DNA from: Pelagihabitans sp947500445
Lineage (GTDB): Bacteria > Bacteroidota > Bacteroidia > Flavobacteriales > Flavobacteriaceae
DNA: 64,000 nucleotides
Direction of reading: 5' to 3'
Assembly (NCBI RefSeq): GCF_050589625.1
Contig: NZ_JBNGOP010000028.1
Location: 7,056-71,055, forward strand
The translations under genes and the position numbers were made by a program. Below, one piece after another: positions 8,622 to 17,563 of the stretch. How positions within the stretch are numbered: position 1 is the first letter of the stretch; every line of letters begins with the position of its first letter. Below the pieces are notes generated by a model. It saw only the letters and a list, made by a program, of their open reading frames with translations. It did not search any database and was not told the origin of the DNA.

Positions 8622-9302
8622 TTAAGGGGTACTGCTCGACACCTGTAACAGTTTGCCATTGTACAGTTTGTTTCCCGTTAAGGCGAAATCCTTGATATAA
8701 GCGGCCATCTCCTTAGCACTGATCGGCGCTTGGTACCCAGGAAAGGCTTCTTCCAACATTTCGGTCTGTACCGCGCCTAGGGCCAATACGTTGAACGATG
8801 GTCCGGTCTCCTTAAATTCCTCCGCCCATAATTCGGTAAGGGTGATTACCGCTCCCTTGCTCGAGCTATAGGCCGACAGTCCCGGAAATTTCATACTGCC
8901 CTGAACACCCCCCATGGAACTTACGGTGACCACATGCCCGGTTTTGGGCATTCTCGGGAGTACCATTTGGGTCATTGCTGCGACCCCGAATACATTGACG
9001 CGGTACACTTCCTCAAAAACCTCCATATCGGTCTCCAAAAAAGGACGGTTGAGCAACTTTCCGGCATTGTTGATCAAGATATCCACCGTTTGGAACTCCG
9101 TTTTCAAAAATGCATCGAGTGTTGCCAAATCGGCTTTTTCGGAAAGGTCAAAAGGAAATGTTTTAATGTTTTTATGCGCTAGCGCCGCAATGGGACCGTC
9201 ATTTCTGGAAAGTGCCAATACCTGATGCCCCGCATCGGCAAACATACGGCAGAGCTCGTATCCGATTCCCCGGCTCGACCCGGTAACGATAATGTGTGCC
9301 AT
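8622..9302 (-). CDS. Short-chain dehydrogenase/reductase (SDR) family oxidoreductase
   Basis: A 226-residue classical SDR. The cofactor motif TGSSRGIG lies at residues 7-14, NNAG at 78-81, the catalytic serine in VTVSSMGG near 128, and YSSSK at 145-149. The substrate is not predictable from sequence. NAD(P) preference is unclear, although the SR after the glycine loop favours NADP. The ATG overlaps the stop of the upstream M28 peptidase gene by one base (TAATG), so the two are translationally coupled. The 3' end abuts a repeat element. Confidence 0.88.
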   Translation of the reverse strand: MAHIIVTGSSRGIGYELCRMFADAGHQVLALSRNDGPIAALAHKNIKTFPFDLSEKADLATLDAFLKTEFQTVDILINNAGKLLNRPFLETDMEVFEEVYRVNVFGVAAMTQMVLPRMPKTGHVVTVSSMGGVQGSMKFPGLSAYSSSKGAVITLTELWAEEFKETGPSFNVLALGAVQTEMLEEAFPGYQAPISAKEMAAYIKDFALTGNKLYNGKLLQVSSSTP

Positions 9303-10372
9303 TAGTTATAGTTTACTTCGCGTACCGGCGCATTGATAATGCCTTCCATTACCGGAATGGCCCGGTTTACAACATTAGCCATGTGCTCAAAATCCATTTC
9401 GGACACCTCATCATCCACTTTGTGGTAATAGTCGTAATTGGTAAAATCGAAGGTACTATAGGTTTGGGACGGCACATTGAACTGTTCGTGAAACGGATAA
9501 TTGTCCGACCGTTTAAAGAGATTGAACTCCTTGGCCTTTGGTAGGAAACCTGCAAACTTCGATTTCGCATATGCATTGCTCACCTCGGCCAGGTTGGAGT
9601 TTTCATAACCGGTCAGGTACAGCAAATAATCCTTGCCCTGCATGGGTACCCCTACCATTTCGAAATTTAGCATAACATAGAGATCCAACCCTTTTTCCTG
9701 CAAACGCTGCGCTAGGTGTTGGGAACCCAACAGTCCCTTTTCTTCTGCGGTGAAGAGGGTAAAAAGAATACTTCTCTTGTTGTTGTTTTTGCTTCCAAAA
9801 TAACGCGCCAATTCTATCACGGTAGTGGTTCCCGTCGCATTGTCGTTCGCTCCGTTGGCTATGGCATCACCTGCCTCTTCGGCAATAAGCCCGATATGAT
9901 CGTAATGGGCCCCGATGATGACGAACTCCTTTTTCAAGTTCTCATCCTGTCCCTCCAAATAACCTACCACATTAAAAGCCGTTACATCGGCCATATTGGT
10001 GAGCGTGTCCTTATAACCGGAGAAATACGGGCGTAGTCCATTCTCCTTAAAACCGTTTTCGATAAAATTGGCGGCCTGTTCGATTCCTGCACTACCCGTA
10101 TCCCTTCCTTCTAGGGCATCCGAAGCCAAAAACTCCATGATCGACCTAATTTTTGTAGCATCGGTAAAGGCACCGTTAAATTCTTTAGGAGGCATGGAAC
10201 CGGGTGCTTCCATTTTGGTCGCTTCGTTCGCAGTGGATCGGGCGGTCGCCGCTCCGGCATTTACGGGAGTAGTCTCGTTCAAGGTAACCGTTTGGTTCAC
10301 CTTGGTGGAATTACACCCTAGGAACGCCAATACCGTTAATAAGGCCATATATTGGATTGCAGGTATTTTCAT
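9302..10372 (-). CDS. M28 family zinc metallopeptidase, lipoprotein
   Basis: A 356-residue lipoprotein with signal peptide ending LAFLGC. The peptidase domain (about 95-345) has the co-catalytic zinc motifs of the M28 aminopeptidase family: GAHYDHIG, the NGANDNATGT aspartate, FTAEEKGLLGS with the Glu-Glu pair, and later YHKVDDE with the last histidine. The family removes N-terminal residues from peptides; here it would act in the periplasm or at the surface. A threonine/alanine-rich linker separates the anchor from the domain. It is followed without gap by the SDR gene; no functional tie is obvious. Confidence 0.9.
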   Translation of the reverse strand: MKIPAIQYMALLTVLAFLGCNSTKVNQTVTLNETTPVNAGAATARSTANEATKMEAPGSMPPKEFNGAFTDATKIRSIMEFLASDALEGRDTGSAGIEQAANFIENGFKENGLRPYFSGYKDTLTNMADVTAFNVVGYLEGQDENLKKEFVIIGAHYDHIGLIAEEAGDAIANGANDNATGTTTVIELARYFGSKNNNKRSILFTLFTAEEKGLLGSQHLAQRLQEKGLDLYVMLNFEMVGVPMQGKDYLLYLTGYENSNLAEVSNAYAKSKFAGFLPKAKEFNLFKRSDNYPFHEQFNVPSQTYSTFDFTNYDYYHKVDDEVSEMDFEHMANVVNRAIPVMEGIINAPVREVNYN

Positions 10373-10397
10373 CTGTGTTGCTATTTAGTTCTAAAGA

Positions 10398-10429
10398 TAA
10401 AAAAAGCATCCCGGATATTCCGGGATGCC
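10398..10429 (-). terminator. Rho-independent terminator after the pyruvate dehydrogenase genes
   Basis: Perfect 10 bp stem GCATCCCGGA / TCCGGGATGC with a 3 nt loop, followed on the minus strand by a run of seven T. It lies 30 bp after the E2 stop. Confidence 0.85.
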
Positions 10430-10457
10430 CAAATTCGTTTCCTCCATCTGATTCGAT

Positions 10458-12107
10458 CTATGCCAACATGGTCACAGGATTCTCCAGGTAGGCTCGCAAG
10501 GTCTGTAAAAAGGACGCTCCGGTTGCACCATCGACAGTTCTATGATCGCAGGCCAACGAAACCGTCATCGTATTCCCTACAACGATCTCACCGTTTTTCA
10601 CAACAGGTTTTTGAACGATCGCCCCTACCGATAAGATGGCGGAATTCGGTTGGTTGATAATGGAGGTAAATTCAACGATACCGAACATTCCCAAATTGGA
10701 TACCGTAAACGTACTGCCCTCCATTTCTGCTGGGGCCAGTTTTTTGTTTCTGGCCTTTCCCGCCAAATCTTTTACCGAGGCCCCAATTTGGGTAAGGCTC
10801 ATCTGATCGGTAAATTTCAATACGGGTACCATTAGACCGTCTTCAACGGCAACGGCTACTCCTACGTGAATATGATGGTTATAACGTGTAGTATCACCGT
10901 TCCAAGTAGTATTTACCTGTGGATGCTTTTTTAAGGCCATGGCCGCCGCTTTGACCACCATATCGTTAAAGGACACTTTGGTCTCGGGCAAGCTATTGAT
11001 CTGTACGCGCGAAGCCATGGCATTATCCATATCGACCTCGATCATCAAATAATAATGCGGTGCGGTAAATTTGGATTCCGCCAATCGCTTGGCAATCGTT
11101 TTCCGCATTTGCGAATTCTTGACCTCTTCGCTTCCCTCTTCGCCAACAGGCAGGTTGATCGGTGCCAAAGCCGCAGCAGCTGTTGCGGGAGCGGTAGTGG
11201 CCGTTTCTGCAACCGGAGCCGTTTGGGCACTGGGCTTGTAATTTTCAACATCTTTTTTAACGATGCGTCCATGGTCTCCCGTTCCGGTAACCTGGGACAA
11301 ATCGATACCCTTGTCCGAAGCGATGCGTTTGGCCAAGGGCGATGCGAATATACGCTGCCCATTGGCGGTATTGTTCACTGTTGTCTCCGCAGCAGCAGGC
11401 TGTTCTTGCGCAACTTCGTCCTTTGCTACCGGGGCCGCTTCCGCTTTCTCGGCGGCAGGTTTTGCGTTCAAAACGGCATCAACATCGGTGCCTTCCGGAC
11501 CGATAACCGCCAAAACGGCATCAACCGGAGAAGACTCCCCTTCCTTGATACCGATATATAACAATGTTCCCGAATAGAACGATTCAAACTCCATCGTTGC
11601 CTTATCGGTCTCTATTTCCGCTAAAATATCGCCTTCTTCTATTGTATCGCCCACACTTTTTAACCATGCGGCTACGGTACCTTCTTCCATGGTATCGCTC
11701 AAACGTGGCATTTTCACTACTTCCACACCTTCCGGAATTTCAGAGGTCGTTTCGGTTGCACCTGCATCGGCAGTTGCTGCCTGTTCCGGGGCACTATCCG
11801 CAGCTTCTGAACCGCTATCGGTATCTTCTGTGGTAGCACTGCCGTTAAGCAATCCAGAAATATCTTCACCTTTTTCACCGATAATGGCCAAAAGCGAATC
11901 TACAGGGGCTCCATCGCCTTCCTCGATTCCGATATGCAAAAGGGTACCTTCATGAAAGGATTCAAATTCCATGGTAGCCTTGTCGGTTTCGATTTCGGCC
12001 AAAATATCTCCCTCTTCGATCTTGTCCCCTACTTGCTTGAGCCATTTTGCAACGGTACCTTCTTCCATGGTATCGCTTAGGCGGGGCATATTGATTACTT
12101 CTGCCAT
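10458..12107 (-). CDS. pdhC: Pyruvate dehydrogenase E2, dihydrolipoamide acetyltransferase
   Basis: A 549-residue E2 with two N-terminal lipoyl domains, each with the lipoyl-lysine motif DKATMEFES (lysines 43 and 169), joined by Ala/Glu-rich linkers. Then comes an E3-binding domain (ASPLAKRIASDKGIDL ... GRIVKKDVE, about 260-300) and the acyltransferase core ending with HRTVDGATG (His 522). The protein transfers the acetyl group from E1 to CoA and forms the complex core. It starts 4 bp after the E1-alpha stop, in one operon with it. E1-beta and E3 are not in this window. Confidence 0.95.
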   Translation of the reverse strand: MAEVINMPRLSDTMEEGTVAKWLKQVGDKIEEGDILAEIETDKATMEFESFHEGTLLHIGIEEGDGAPVDSLLAIIGEKGEDISGLLNGSATTEDTDSGSEAADSAPEQAATADAGATETTSEIPEGVEVVKMPRLSDTMEEGTVAAWLKSVGDTIEEGDILAEIETDKATMEFESFYSGTLLYIGIKEGESSPVDAVLAVIGPEGTDVDAVLNAKPAAEKAEAAPVAKDEVAQEQPAAAETTVNNTANGQRIFASPLAKRIASDKGIDLSQVTGTGDHGRIVKKDVENYKPSAQTAPVAETATTAPATAAAALAPINLPVGEEGSEEVKNSQMRKTIAKRLAESKFTAPHYYLMIEVDMDNAMASRVQINSLPETKVSFNDMVVKAAAMALKKHPQVNTTWNGDTTRYNHHIHVGVAVAVEDGLMVPVLKFTDQMSLTQIGASVKDLAGKARNKKLAPAEMEGSTFTVSNLGMFGIVEFTSIINQPNSAILSVGAIVQKPVVKNGEIVVGNTMTVSLACDHRTVDGATGASFLQTLRAYLENPVTMLA

Positions 12108-12111
12108 CTAC

Positions 12112-13110
12112 TTAAAGTTTATGTGGTACAAATGGAAAGTCTTCCTGTTCGTATACCATGTCATACAATTGCTGTGTTGGTGGGTAGTCCGATTCCTCCG
12201 CGAATTTCTCGCATTCGGATACCATTTCCTTCACCCGCTTATCGATTGTCTTGATCTCTTCTTCGGTAGCGTAGTCGTTTTCCTTGATAACGTCCAGCAC
12301 TTTGGTGATCGGGTCTATTTTTTTGTATTCCTCTACTTCTTCCTTGGTTCGGTAGTGTTGTGCATCCGACATGGAGTGCCCTCGGTATCGGTATGTTTTC
12401 ATTTCCAAGAAAGTTGGTCCGCCACCGGTTCTAGCCCGTTCTATGGCCTTGCTCATCTCTTGCGCGACCGTAACGGGATCCATACCATCGACAGGGCCGC
12501 ATGGCATTTCGTATCCCAATCCCAACTTCCAAATATCGGTCGAGTACGAGGTTCGGGCCACTGAGGTTCCCATGGCATACCCATTGTTCTCACATACGAA
12601 CACTACGGGCAGTTGCCATAACATCGCCAGGTTAAAAGTTTCGTGCAACGAACCCTGCCGAACGGCTCCGTCGCCCATATAACATAAGGTTACGTTATCC
12701 CTTCCGGCATACTTATCGCCAAAGGCCATTCCAGCCCCCAAGGGTATCTGCCCCCCTACGATACCATGTCCGCCATGAAAGCGGTGTTCTTTTGAAAAAA
12801 TATGCATGGATCCACCCATTCCCATGGATGTTCCGGTGACCTTTCCAAAAAGTTCCGCCATTACCTTTTTGGGGTCGACCCCCATACCGATCGGTTGAAC
12901 GTGGTTTCTATAGGCAGTTATCATCCGATCTTTTGTCAGATCCATCGCGTGCAGAGCACCTGCCAAAACCGCTTCTTGACCATTATATAGGTGTAAAAAC
13001 CCTCTTACTTTCTGCTGAATGTACACAGCGGCAAGCTTGTCTTCGAACTTGCGCCAGAACAACATATCCTCATACCATTTTAGATAAACTTCCTTGGTAA
13101 TTTTTTCCAT
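12112..13110 (-). CDS. pdhA: Pyruvate dehydrogenase E1 component, alpha subunit
   Basis: A 332-residue thiamine-diphosphate-dependent E1-alpha. ATG 13110 (MEKITKEVYLKWYEDML) is chosen because upstream in-frame codons give no family-like sequence. The ThDP/Mg motif is visible as GDGAVRQGSLHE ... ENNGYAMG (GDG to NN spacing normal), with RGHSMSD phosphorylation-loop-like residues near 255. It decarboxylates pyruvate together with the beta subunit, which must be encoded elsewhere. First gene of the pdhA-pdhC operon. Confidence 0.95.
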   Translation of the reverse strand: MEKITKEVYLKWYEDMLFWRKFEDKLAAVYIQQKVRGFLHLYNGQEAVLAGALHAMDLTKDRMITAYRNHVQPIGMGVDPKKVMAELFGKVTGTSMGMGGSMHIFSKEHRFHGGHGIVGGQIPLGAGMAFGDKYAGRDNVTLCYMGDGAVRQGSLHETFNLAMLWQLPVVFVCENNGYAMGTSVARTSYSTDIWKLGLGYEMPCGPVDGMDPVTVAQEMSKAIERARTGGGPTFLEMKTYRYRGHSMSDAQHYRTKEEVEEYKKIDPITKVLDVIKENDYATEEEIKTIDKRVKEMVSECEKFAEESDYPPTQQLYDMVYEQEDFPFVPHKL

Positions 13111-13179
13111 TGATCGTTTCTTATTGTATTCTATACTTTGTTTTGGCCAAAAGGCACGCCCATTCCGTTTTGCGGAAAA

Positions 13180-13187
13180 CAAAAATA
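13180..13187 (-). promoter_or_regulatory. Candidate -7 element of the pdhA promoter
   Basis: On the minus strand this reads TATTTTTG, matching the Bacteroidetes TAnnTTTG consensus, 70 bp upstream of the pdhA ATG. No well-spaced TTG -33 box is seen, so this is tentative. Confidence 0.35.
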
Positions 13188-13302
13188 CATATTAAATCAA
13201 TAGTGGAAAAGCAATTAAAGTCAAAAGCTTTGCACAAAAAACCATATTAAAACCACCGCCTATAGCGACGGCTTTTTGAGGTGGATAAGGGCTACTTGCC
13301 TT

Positions 13303-13463
13303 ATGCCATTTTTGCTTTAAAATCATCCAAACAAAAAGCCGTCATTTTTTGCTTGGACGAAAAATCAGAATCAGGCATAGCAGTAGCTACAGTTGCTTTT
13401 TATTTTGAAGTATAAACGGAAAAGGGCAATTTTTAATGGGTAATTTTAAGGTGAAAACGGTAT
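13303..13463. repeat. MITE-like inverted-repeat element (copy C)
   Basis: The left end ATGCCATTTTTGCTTTAAAA and the right end, reverse complement ATACCGTTTTCACCTTAAAA, form the same inverted repeat as copy B. The interior keeps the TTTTTTGCTTGGACGAAAAA stretch of copy B and a degenerate GGCATAGCAGTAGCTACAG core. The right end reaches the stop codon of cdd. Confidence 0.7.
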
Positions 13464-13948
13464 TACTTTAAAAATGTACTATTGAAAGCCAAGGGCAATA
13501 GATCGGCCATGGCCTCGGCGATGAATACCGGACCGACGGCACCCATAAAAAGAATGCGAATGGGCGCTTTTTGTTTAGTTTCGTATTCCGAGATGGACTG
13601 CCGACAGTTTCCGCAAGGAGCCGCAGGGCGGTCAACGGTATAGGCCTTGGCGGACGCGGTGATGGCAATGGCGGTTATCGTTTCGCCAGGGTACAACGCT
13701 CCGGCATGAAAAATTGCTACCCGCTCGGCACATAGCCCGCTCGGGTAACTTGCATTTTCCTGATTGCTTCCGATCACTATAGCACCATTTTCCATCAATA
13801 CCGCGGCACCTACATGAAAGTTGGAGTACGGGGCATAGGCACCCTCGCGTGCCGCAATCGCTTTTTGCATTAAATTCCTTTCGTCGGGCGCAAGCGCCGC
13901 AATCGATTCCACTTCGGAAAGTTCAAATGAGATGTTGTGTTTTTGCAT
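13463..13948 (-). CDS. cdd: Cytidine deaminase
   Basis: A 161-residue single-domain cytidine deaminase, the usual size of the tetrameric type. ATG 13948 (MQKHNISFEL) is chosen over an upstream start at 14002, whose extra residues are unlike the family. Zinc ligands and the catalytic glutamate are visible: CAER at residues 73-76 and PCGNC at 111-115; the substrate motif FHVGAA precedes them. It converts cytidine and deoxycytidine to uridine forms in pyrimidine salvage. It lies between the pdh operon and porV on the same strand, separated from porV by a terminator. Confidence 0.95.
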   Translation of the reverse strand: MQKHNISFELSEVESIAALAPDERNLMQKAIAAREGAYAPYSNFHVGAAVLMENGAIVIGSNQENASYPSGLCAERVAIFHAGALYPGETITAIAITASAKAYTVDRPAAPCGNCRQSISEYETKQKAPIRILFMGAVGPVFIAEAMADLLPLAFNSTFLK

Positions 13949-14167
13949 GTTATTGTGCTTGGTTGACGATGCCCAAGGCCGCTTCTCGCGAGGAAAGGCC
14001 AAAAAAACCTTGATCCTGACCGTAACCTCAAAACATCAGGGTTAGGCCCAAACCCGGAAAACATCTGGTTTTATTGGATTTTCGACCTCAAGAGGAAGTT
14101 CCAATACATAAACCGGATTAAAGATACCGTATTTTACCGGTATCGGGGACGGCCTATAACCTCCGAC

Positions 14168-14197
14168 AAAAAAACCCGCTTTTGGGCGGGTTTTTTA
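14168..14197 (-). terminator. Rho-independent terminator after porV
   Basis: Stem AAAACCCGC / GCGGGTTTT with a short TTTTGG-type loop and T-runs on both strands; it may act in both directions. It lies about 27 bp past the porV stop. Confidence 0.85.
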
Positions 14198-14223
14198 CTA
14201 TGCTATTTCGTTGACCGTTATCG

Positions 14224-15384
14224 TTAGTCGTTGAACATTTCCTCGCCCAAATTGAAGGCCAGCGAGAAACGTAATGAATTTTCCAAAGGATTTTTAATCT
14301 GCGAAGTTGAGAACAGATACGATAGATCTACCTGGACCACATTAAACTTGAAGCCGGCACCCAAAGTAAAAAACTTTCTGGCCCCTTTTTCCTCGCTCTC
14401 GTTAAAATATCCAGTACGGATCATGAAGGAATCCTGATAGGTATACTCTGCCCCAAGGGCCCAAGTAAATTCCTTCAATTCTTCACCAAAACCGTCAGGT
14501 GCATCACCGAACGACTCAAAAACACCGTTAAAGAATCCGATTTGCTGATACTCGTCGTTATCGGCGGCATCAATATCGCCATCACCGTCAAAATCCCTAG
14601 GGGTCGGTACCAACAGCTTATTTAACTCCGTAGTAAAAGAGATAACGTTATCTTGATCCAAAATCATATCGAACCCGACACCAAGACCCAAATTGGTCGG
14701 TAAAAAGTTCTCTTGTCCGCCTTCATCATATTGTATCTTACCACCAAGGTTGGAAATATTGAAACCGGCTCTCCAACGACCATCGAAACTGCTGTAACCA
14801 ATTTCTCTTGAACGATAGTATCCGGCCACATCAACGGCGAAGGCATTGGCCGCTTGGGTATCCGTTCCAGAAACCGTTTGAGGCAAACGAAGGTTAGAAC
14901 TGATAAACCTTCCACCGACCGCCATAGAAAATGTGGGGCTCAATTTGCGGGTATATGAACCGTCTAAAGCCAATTCGTTCGGTTTCACCACGGTAGCTTC
15001 CTCCAAAATGGTTTGTCGCAATTCAATTTCGCCAAGCGTAAAATAGCGCAAGCCAACGGCAAAGGCACTTTGATCATCAATTTTATTGTAGTAACTACCG
15101 GAAAGCAATCCGATATCCCGAATAACACTTTCCAAATAAGGGGTATATCCTACGCTAATACCCATTTTGCGCTCCGCAAAGGCAAATTTGGCCGGGTTCC
15201 ATTGCTGGGAATAGGCATCGGTAGAAGTAGCCACTCCCATATCGGCCATACCCGCCGACCTTGCATCTGCCGCGATCGTTAAAAAAGGCACCGCGGTCGT
15301 AATGACCCTGTCGTTGTCCTGTGCAGACACTTTACACATCACGGTAAGTAGCGTCAAAAGCACTAATTTTTTCATTTTTTCCAT
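14224..15384 (-). CDS. porV: Type IX secretion system outer membrane protein PorV (LptO)
   Basis: A 386-residue FadL-like beta-barrel with signal peptide ending at VSAQ. Family hallmarks are the early VITTAVPFLTIAADARSAGMADMGVATS segment (in two parts) and YSQQWNPAKFAF, with alternating amphipathic strands to a C-terminal SLRFSLAFNLGEE. In Bacteroidetes, PorV escorts cargo from the type IX translocon to the attachment complex. A DFDGDGDIDAADNDE loop (about residue 270) looks like a calcium-binding insertion. Two starts three codons apart (15384, 15375) are possible. Divergent from gldJ, also a type IX/gliding gene. Confidence 0.93.
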   Translation of the reverse strand: MEKMKKLVLLTLLTVMCKVSAQDNDRVITTAVPFLTIAADARSAGMADMGVATSTDAYSQQWNPAKFAFAERKMGISVGYTPYLESVIRDIGLLSGSYYNKIDDQSAFAVGLRYFTLGEIELRQTILEEATVVKPNELALDGSYTRKLSPTFSMAVGGRFISSNLRLPQTVSGTDTQAANAFAVDVAGYYRSREIGYSSFDGRWRAGFNISNLGGKIQYDEGGQENFLPTNLGLGVGFDMILDQDNVISFTTELNKLLVPTPRDFDGDGDIDAADNDEYQQIGFFNGVFESFGDAPDGFGEELKEFTWALGAEYTYQDSFMIRTGYFNESEEKGARKFFTLGAGFKFNVVQVDLSYLFSTSQIKNPLENSLRFSLAFNLGEEMFND

Positions 15385-15827
15385 TTAAATTTGTTAGTTA
15401 TTTGTCCATAGAAAATGCTCCCATCGTATGGTTGTTTCACATGGTTAAACGACCAATTTATGATATTCTTATATAAGGAGTGTTTTTTTTCGATATAATG
15501 GTCTTTTTTGATAAAAAACAGTTTATTAACGACAACCATCATCGATGAAGTCCGACTTAAAGCGGGCAAATGGCTTTCTATAGAATTGGTCGGCAAAGAA
15601 AAGAGGGTATTGGATACTATATCGGTTTTTATGTCGTTATCAAGGTAACCTACCGTTTTGGCAGTTTATTGTTGTCGATTTGAATAATATGTAAAAAATT
15701 CCGATGGAATAAAATATATGGCCCAAATCAACGTTTTACATGCCGAAAGTGACATTAAAATTAATCAAAATACAAACCTGAATTGCTCTGAACAGGCATT
15801 TCGAACATTTGAACTCAAGTCCTAATT
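15385..15827. other. Divergent porV/gldJ intergenic region, no gene
   Basis: 443 bp, AT-rich, no credible coding frame. It must hold the promoters of porV and gldJ, but I do not find a clean TAnnTTTG with a matched TTG on either strand. Confidence 0.5.
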
Positions 15828-17495
15828 ATGAAAAAACAGTTTATCAAAGTTGTACTTTCTTGCGCAGTTGTCGCAGGCGGCTTTACGGTTACCAGCTGTA
15901 AAAAATCCTCTGGCGGAAAAGATGTTTCTAGAGCGACCGGCTGGAAAATCAACGCAAAAGAAGGAGGTTTCCAATACAATACCGATTTCAAGGAGCAAGA
16001 AACCGCTCCCGGTCTGGTATTTGTAGAAGGTGGTACGTTTACCAAAGGTAAGGTACAAGATGACGTAATGCACGATTGGGACAATACACCTACATCACAG
16101 CACGTACAGTCGTTTTACATGGATGAAACGGAAGTAACAAATGTGATGTATCTGGAATATTTAGACTACCTGAAAAGTGTATATCCTCCAGAAAATCCGA
16201 TGTACGCCAATATTTATAAAGGTGCATTGCCCGATACTTTGGTATGGAGAAACCGTTTGGGCTTTAACGAAACCATGACCAACAACTATTTGAGGCACCC
16301 TGCTTATGCGGAGTATCCTGTTGTAGGTGTCAATTGGATTCAAGCGACCCAGTTTGCCGAGTGGCGTACGGACCGTGTGAACGAAGTATTGTTGGAGCGT
16401 GAGGGCTATTTGGCCAAGGACGCCAAGTACAAGGCAGCTACCGGCGAAGTAGGCGGAACGTTCAGTACGGAAGCGTATTTGAACCGACCTGAATCGGTTT
16501 ATAATGGTCAAATCGATTCGTTACAGGGAAAACAGAAAAAAGACAGTGTAAATACCTATGCCAAGCGCAGCAGTGGTGTTATTATTCCGGAATATCGTTT
16601 ACCAACGGAAACGGAATGGGAATATGCCGCTCAGGCAAACCAAGGCTCAAGGGAATACAACAACTACAGAGGACGTAAAAAATATCCATGGGAAGGTGAT
16701 TATACCAGAAATGGACAACGCGTAGGACGTGGTGACCAATTGGCCAACTTCAAGCAAGGAAAAGGAGATTACGGTGGAATTGCCGGATGGTCCGATGATG
16801 GTGCCGATATTACCGCACAGGTAATGTCCTACAAACCAAACGACTTGGGATTGTATGATATGGCGGGTAACGTTGCCGAATGGGTAGCCGATGTATACCG
16901 ACCTATCGTTGACGATGAGATAAGTGATTTCAACTACTACAGGGGTAACATTTACATGAAAACGGCCATCGGCGAAGATGGAAAAGTAAATATCCTTAGG
17001 GACAGCATCATGTACGATACCCTACCTAACGGTAAAATTGTAGCGGTAAACCTTCCGGGAGAAATAAAAATGGTTCCGGTGGACGAAAACGAAACCTATT
17101 TAAGAACCAATTTCGATTCCAGTGATAACCGAGGATATCGTGATGGTGATGCAGGTTCATCGAGATTCTTTGATCAGTTCAGTGACGAAGAGGATGAAGA
17201 GGACCAAAGAAAAATGTACGATTCCCCAAAACACAAGGTGGAACGCGATTCTTCGGGCAACCTGATCCGTCAGTACGATAAGTCGAACAACAGAACTACC
17301 CTGATCAATGATGAAGTAAGGGTATTCAAAGGAGGCTCTTGGAGAGACCGTGCCTATTGGTTAGATCCTGCACAACGAAGGTACTTGCCACAATACATGG
17401 CTACCGATTATATCGGTTTCCGATGTGCCATGTCCAGAGTTGGTTCCAAGTCGAAAACAAAGAACAAAACACCACGCGGCAAGAAAGCAAAATAA
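15828..17495 (+). CDS. gldJ: Gliding motility lipoprotein GldJ
   Basis: A 555-residue lipoprotein (lipobox TVTSC, Cys 24) with one large formylglycine-generating-enzyme-like (SUMF1) domain. Visible motifs are GTFTKG, MDETEVTNVMYLEYL, YRLPTETEWEYAAQ, GLYDMAGNVAEWVADVY, FKGGSWRDRAYWL and YIGFRCAMSRV. The family is required for gliding motility and for stability of the type IX secretion machinery and is specific to Bacteroidetes. An acidic insertion (DEEDEEDQRK, about 460) and a basic KSKTKNKTPRGKKAK tail are present. The order gldJ then murF is conserved in flavobacteria. Confidence 0.95.
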   Translation: MKKQFIKVVLSCAVVAGGFTVTSCKKSSGGKDVSRATGWKINAKEGGFQYNTDFKEQETAPGLVFVEGGTFTKGKVQDDVMHDWDNTPTSQHVQSFYMDETEVTNVMYLEYLDYLKSVYPPENPMYANIYKGALPDTLVWRNRLGFNETMTNNYLRHPAYAEYPVVGVNWIQATQFAEWRTDRVNEVLLEREGYLAKDAKYKAATGEVGGTFSTEAYLNRPESVYNGQIDSLQGKQKKDSVNTYAKRSSGVIIPEYRLPTETEWEYAAQANQGSREYNNYRGRKKYPWEGDYTRNGQRVGRGDQLANFKQGKGDYGGIAGWSDDGADITAQVMSYKPNDLGLYDMAGNVAEWVADVYRPIVDDEISDFNYYRGNIYMKTAIGEDGKVNILRDSIMYDTLPNGKIVAVNLPGEIKMVPVDENETYLRTNFDSSDNRGYRDGDAGSSRFFDQFSDEEDEEDQRKMYDSPKHKVERDSSGNLIRQYDKSNNRTTLINDEVRVFKGGSWRDRAYWLDPAQRRYLPQYMATDYIGFRCAMSRVGSKSKTKNKTPRGKKAK

Positions 17496-17518
17496 GCCCC
17501 GTAAGCATAGCATAAGTT

Positions 17519-17550
17519 AAAGTCCCGACCTCACCGTCGGGACTTTTTTT
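17519..17550 (+). terminator. Rho-independent terminator after gldJ
   Basis: Stem AGTCCCGAC / GTCGGGACT, 6 nt loop, then seven T. Separates gldJ from murF transcription. Confidence 0.88.
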
Positions 17551-17551
17551 A

Positions 17552-17559
17552 TACTTTTG
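17552..17559 (+). promoter_or_regulatory. Candidate -7 element of a murF promoter
   Basis: TACTTTTG matches TAnnTTTG and lies four bases before the murF ATG, directly after the gldJ terminator. If used, transcription would start close to or inside the start codon, giving a leaderless message. Confidence 0.35.
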
Positions 17560-17563
17560 TTTT

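Noticed and set aside
11055..11561. Long plus-strand open frames opposite the E2 gene
   Set aside because: They are antisense to the repetitive Ala/Glu lipoyl-linker coding sequence and show no family-like residues.
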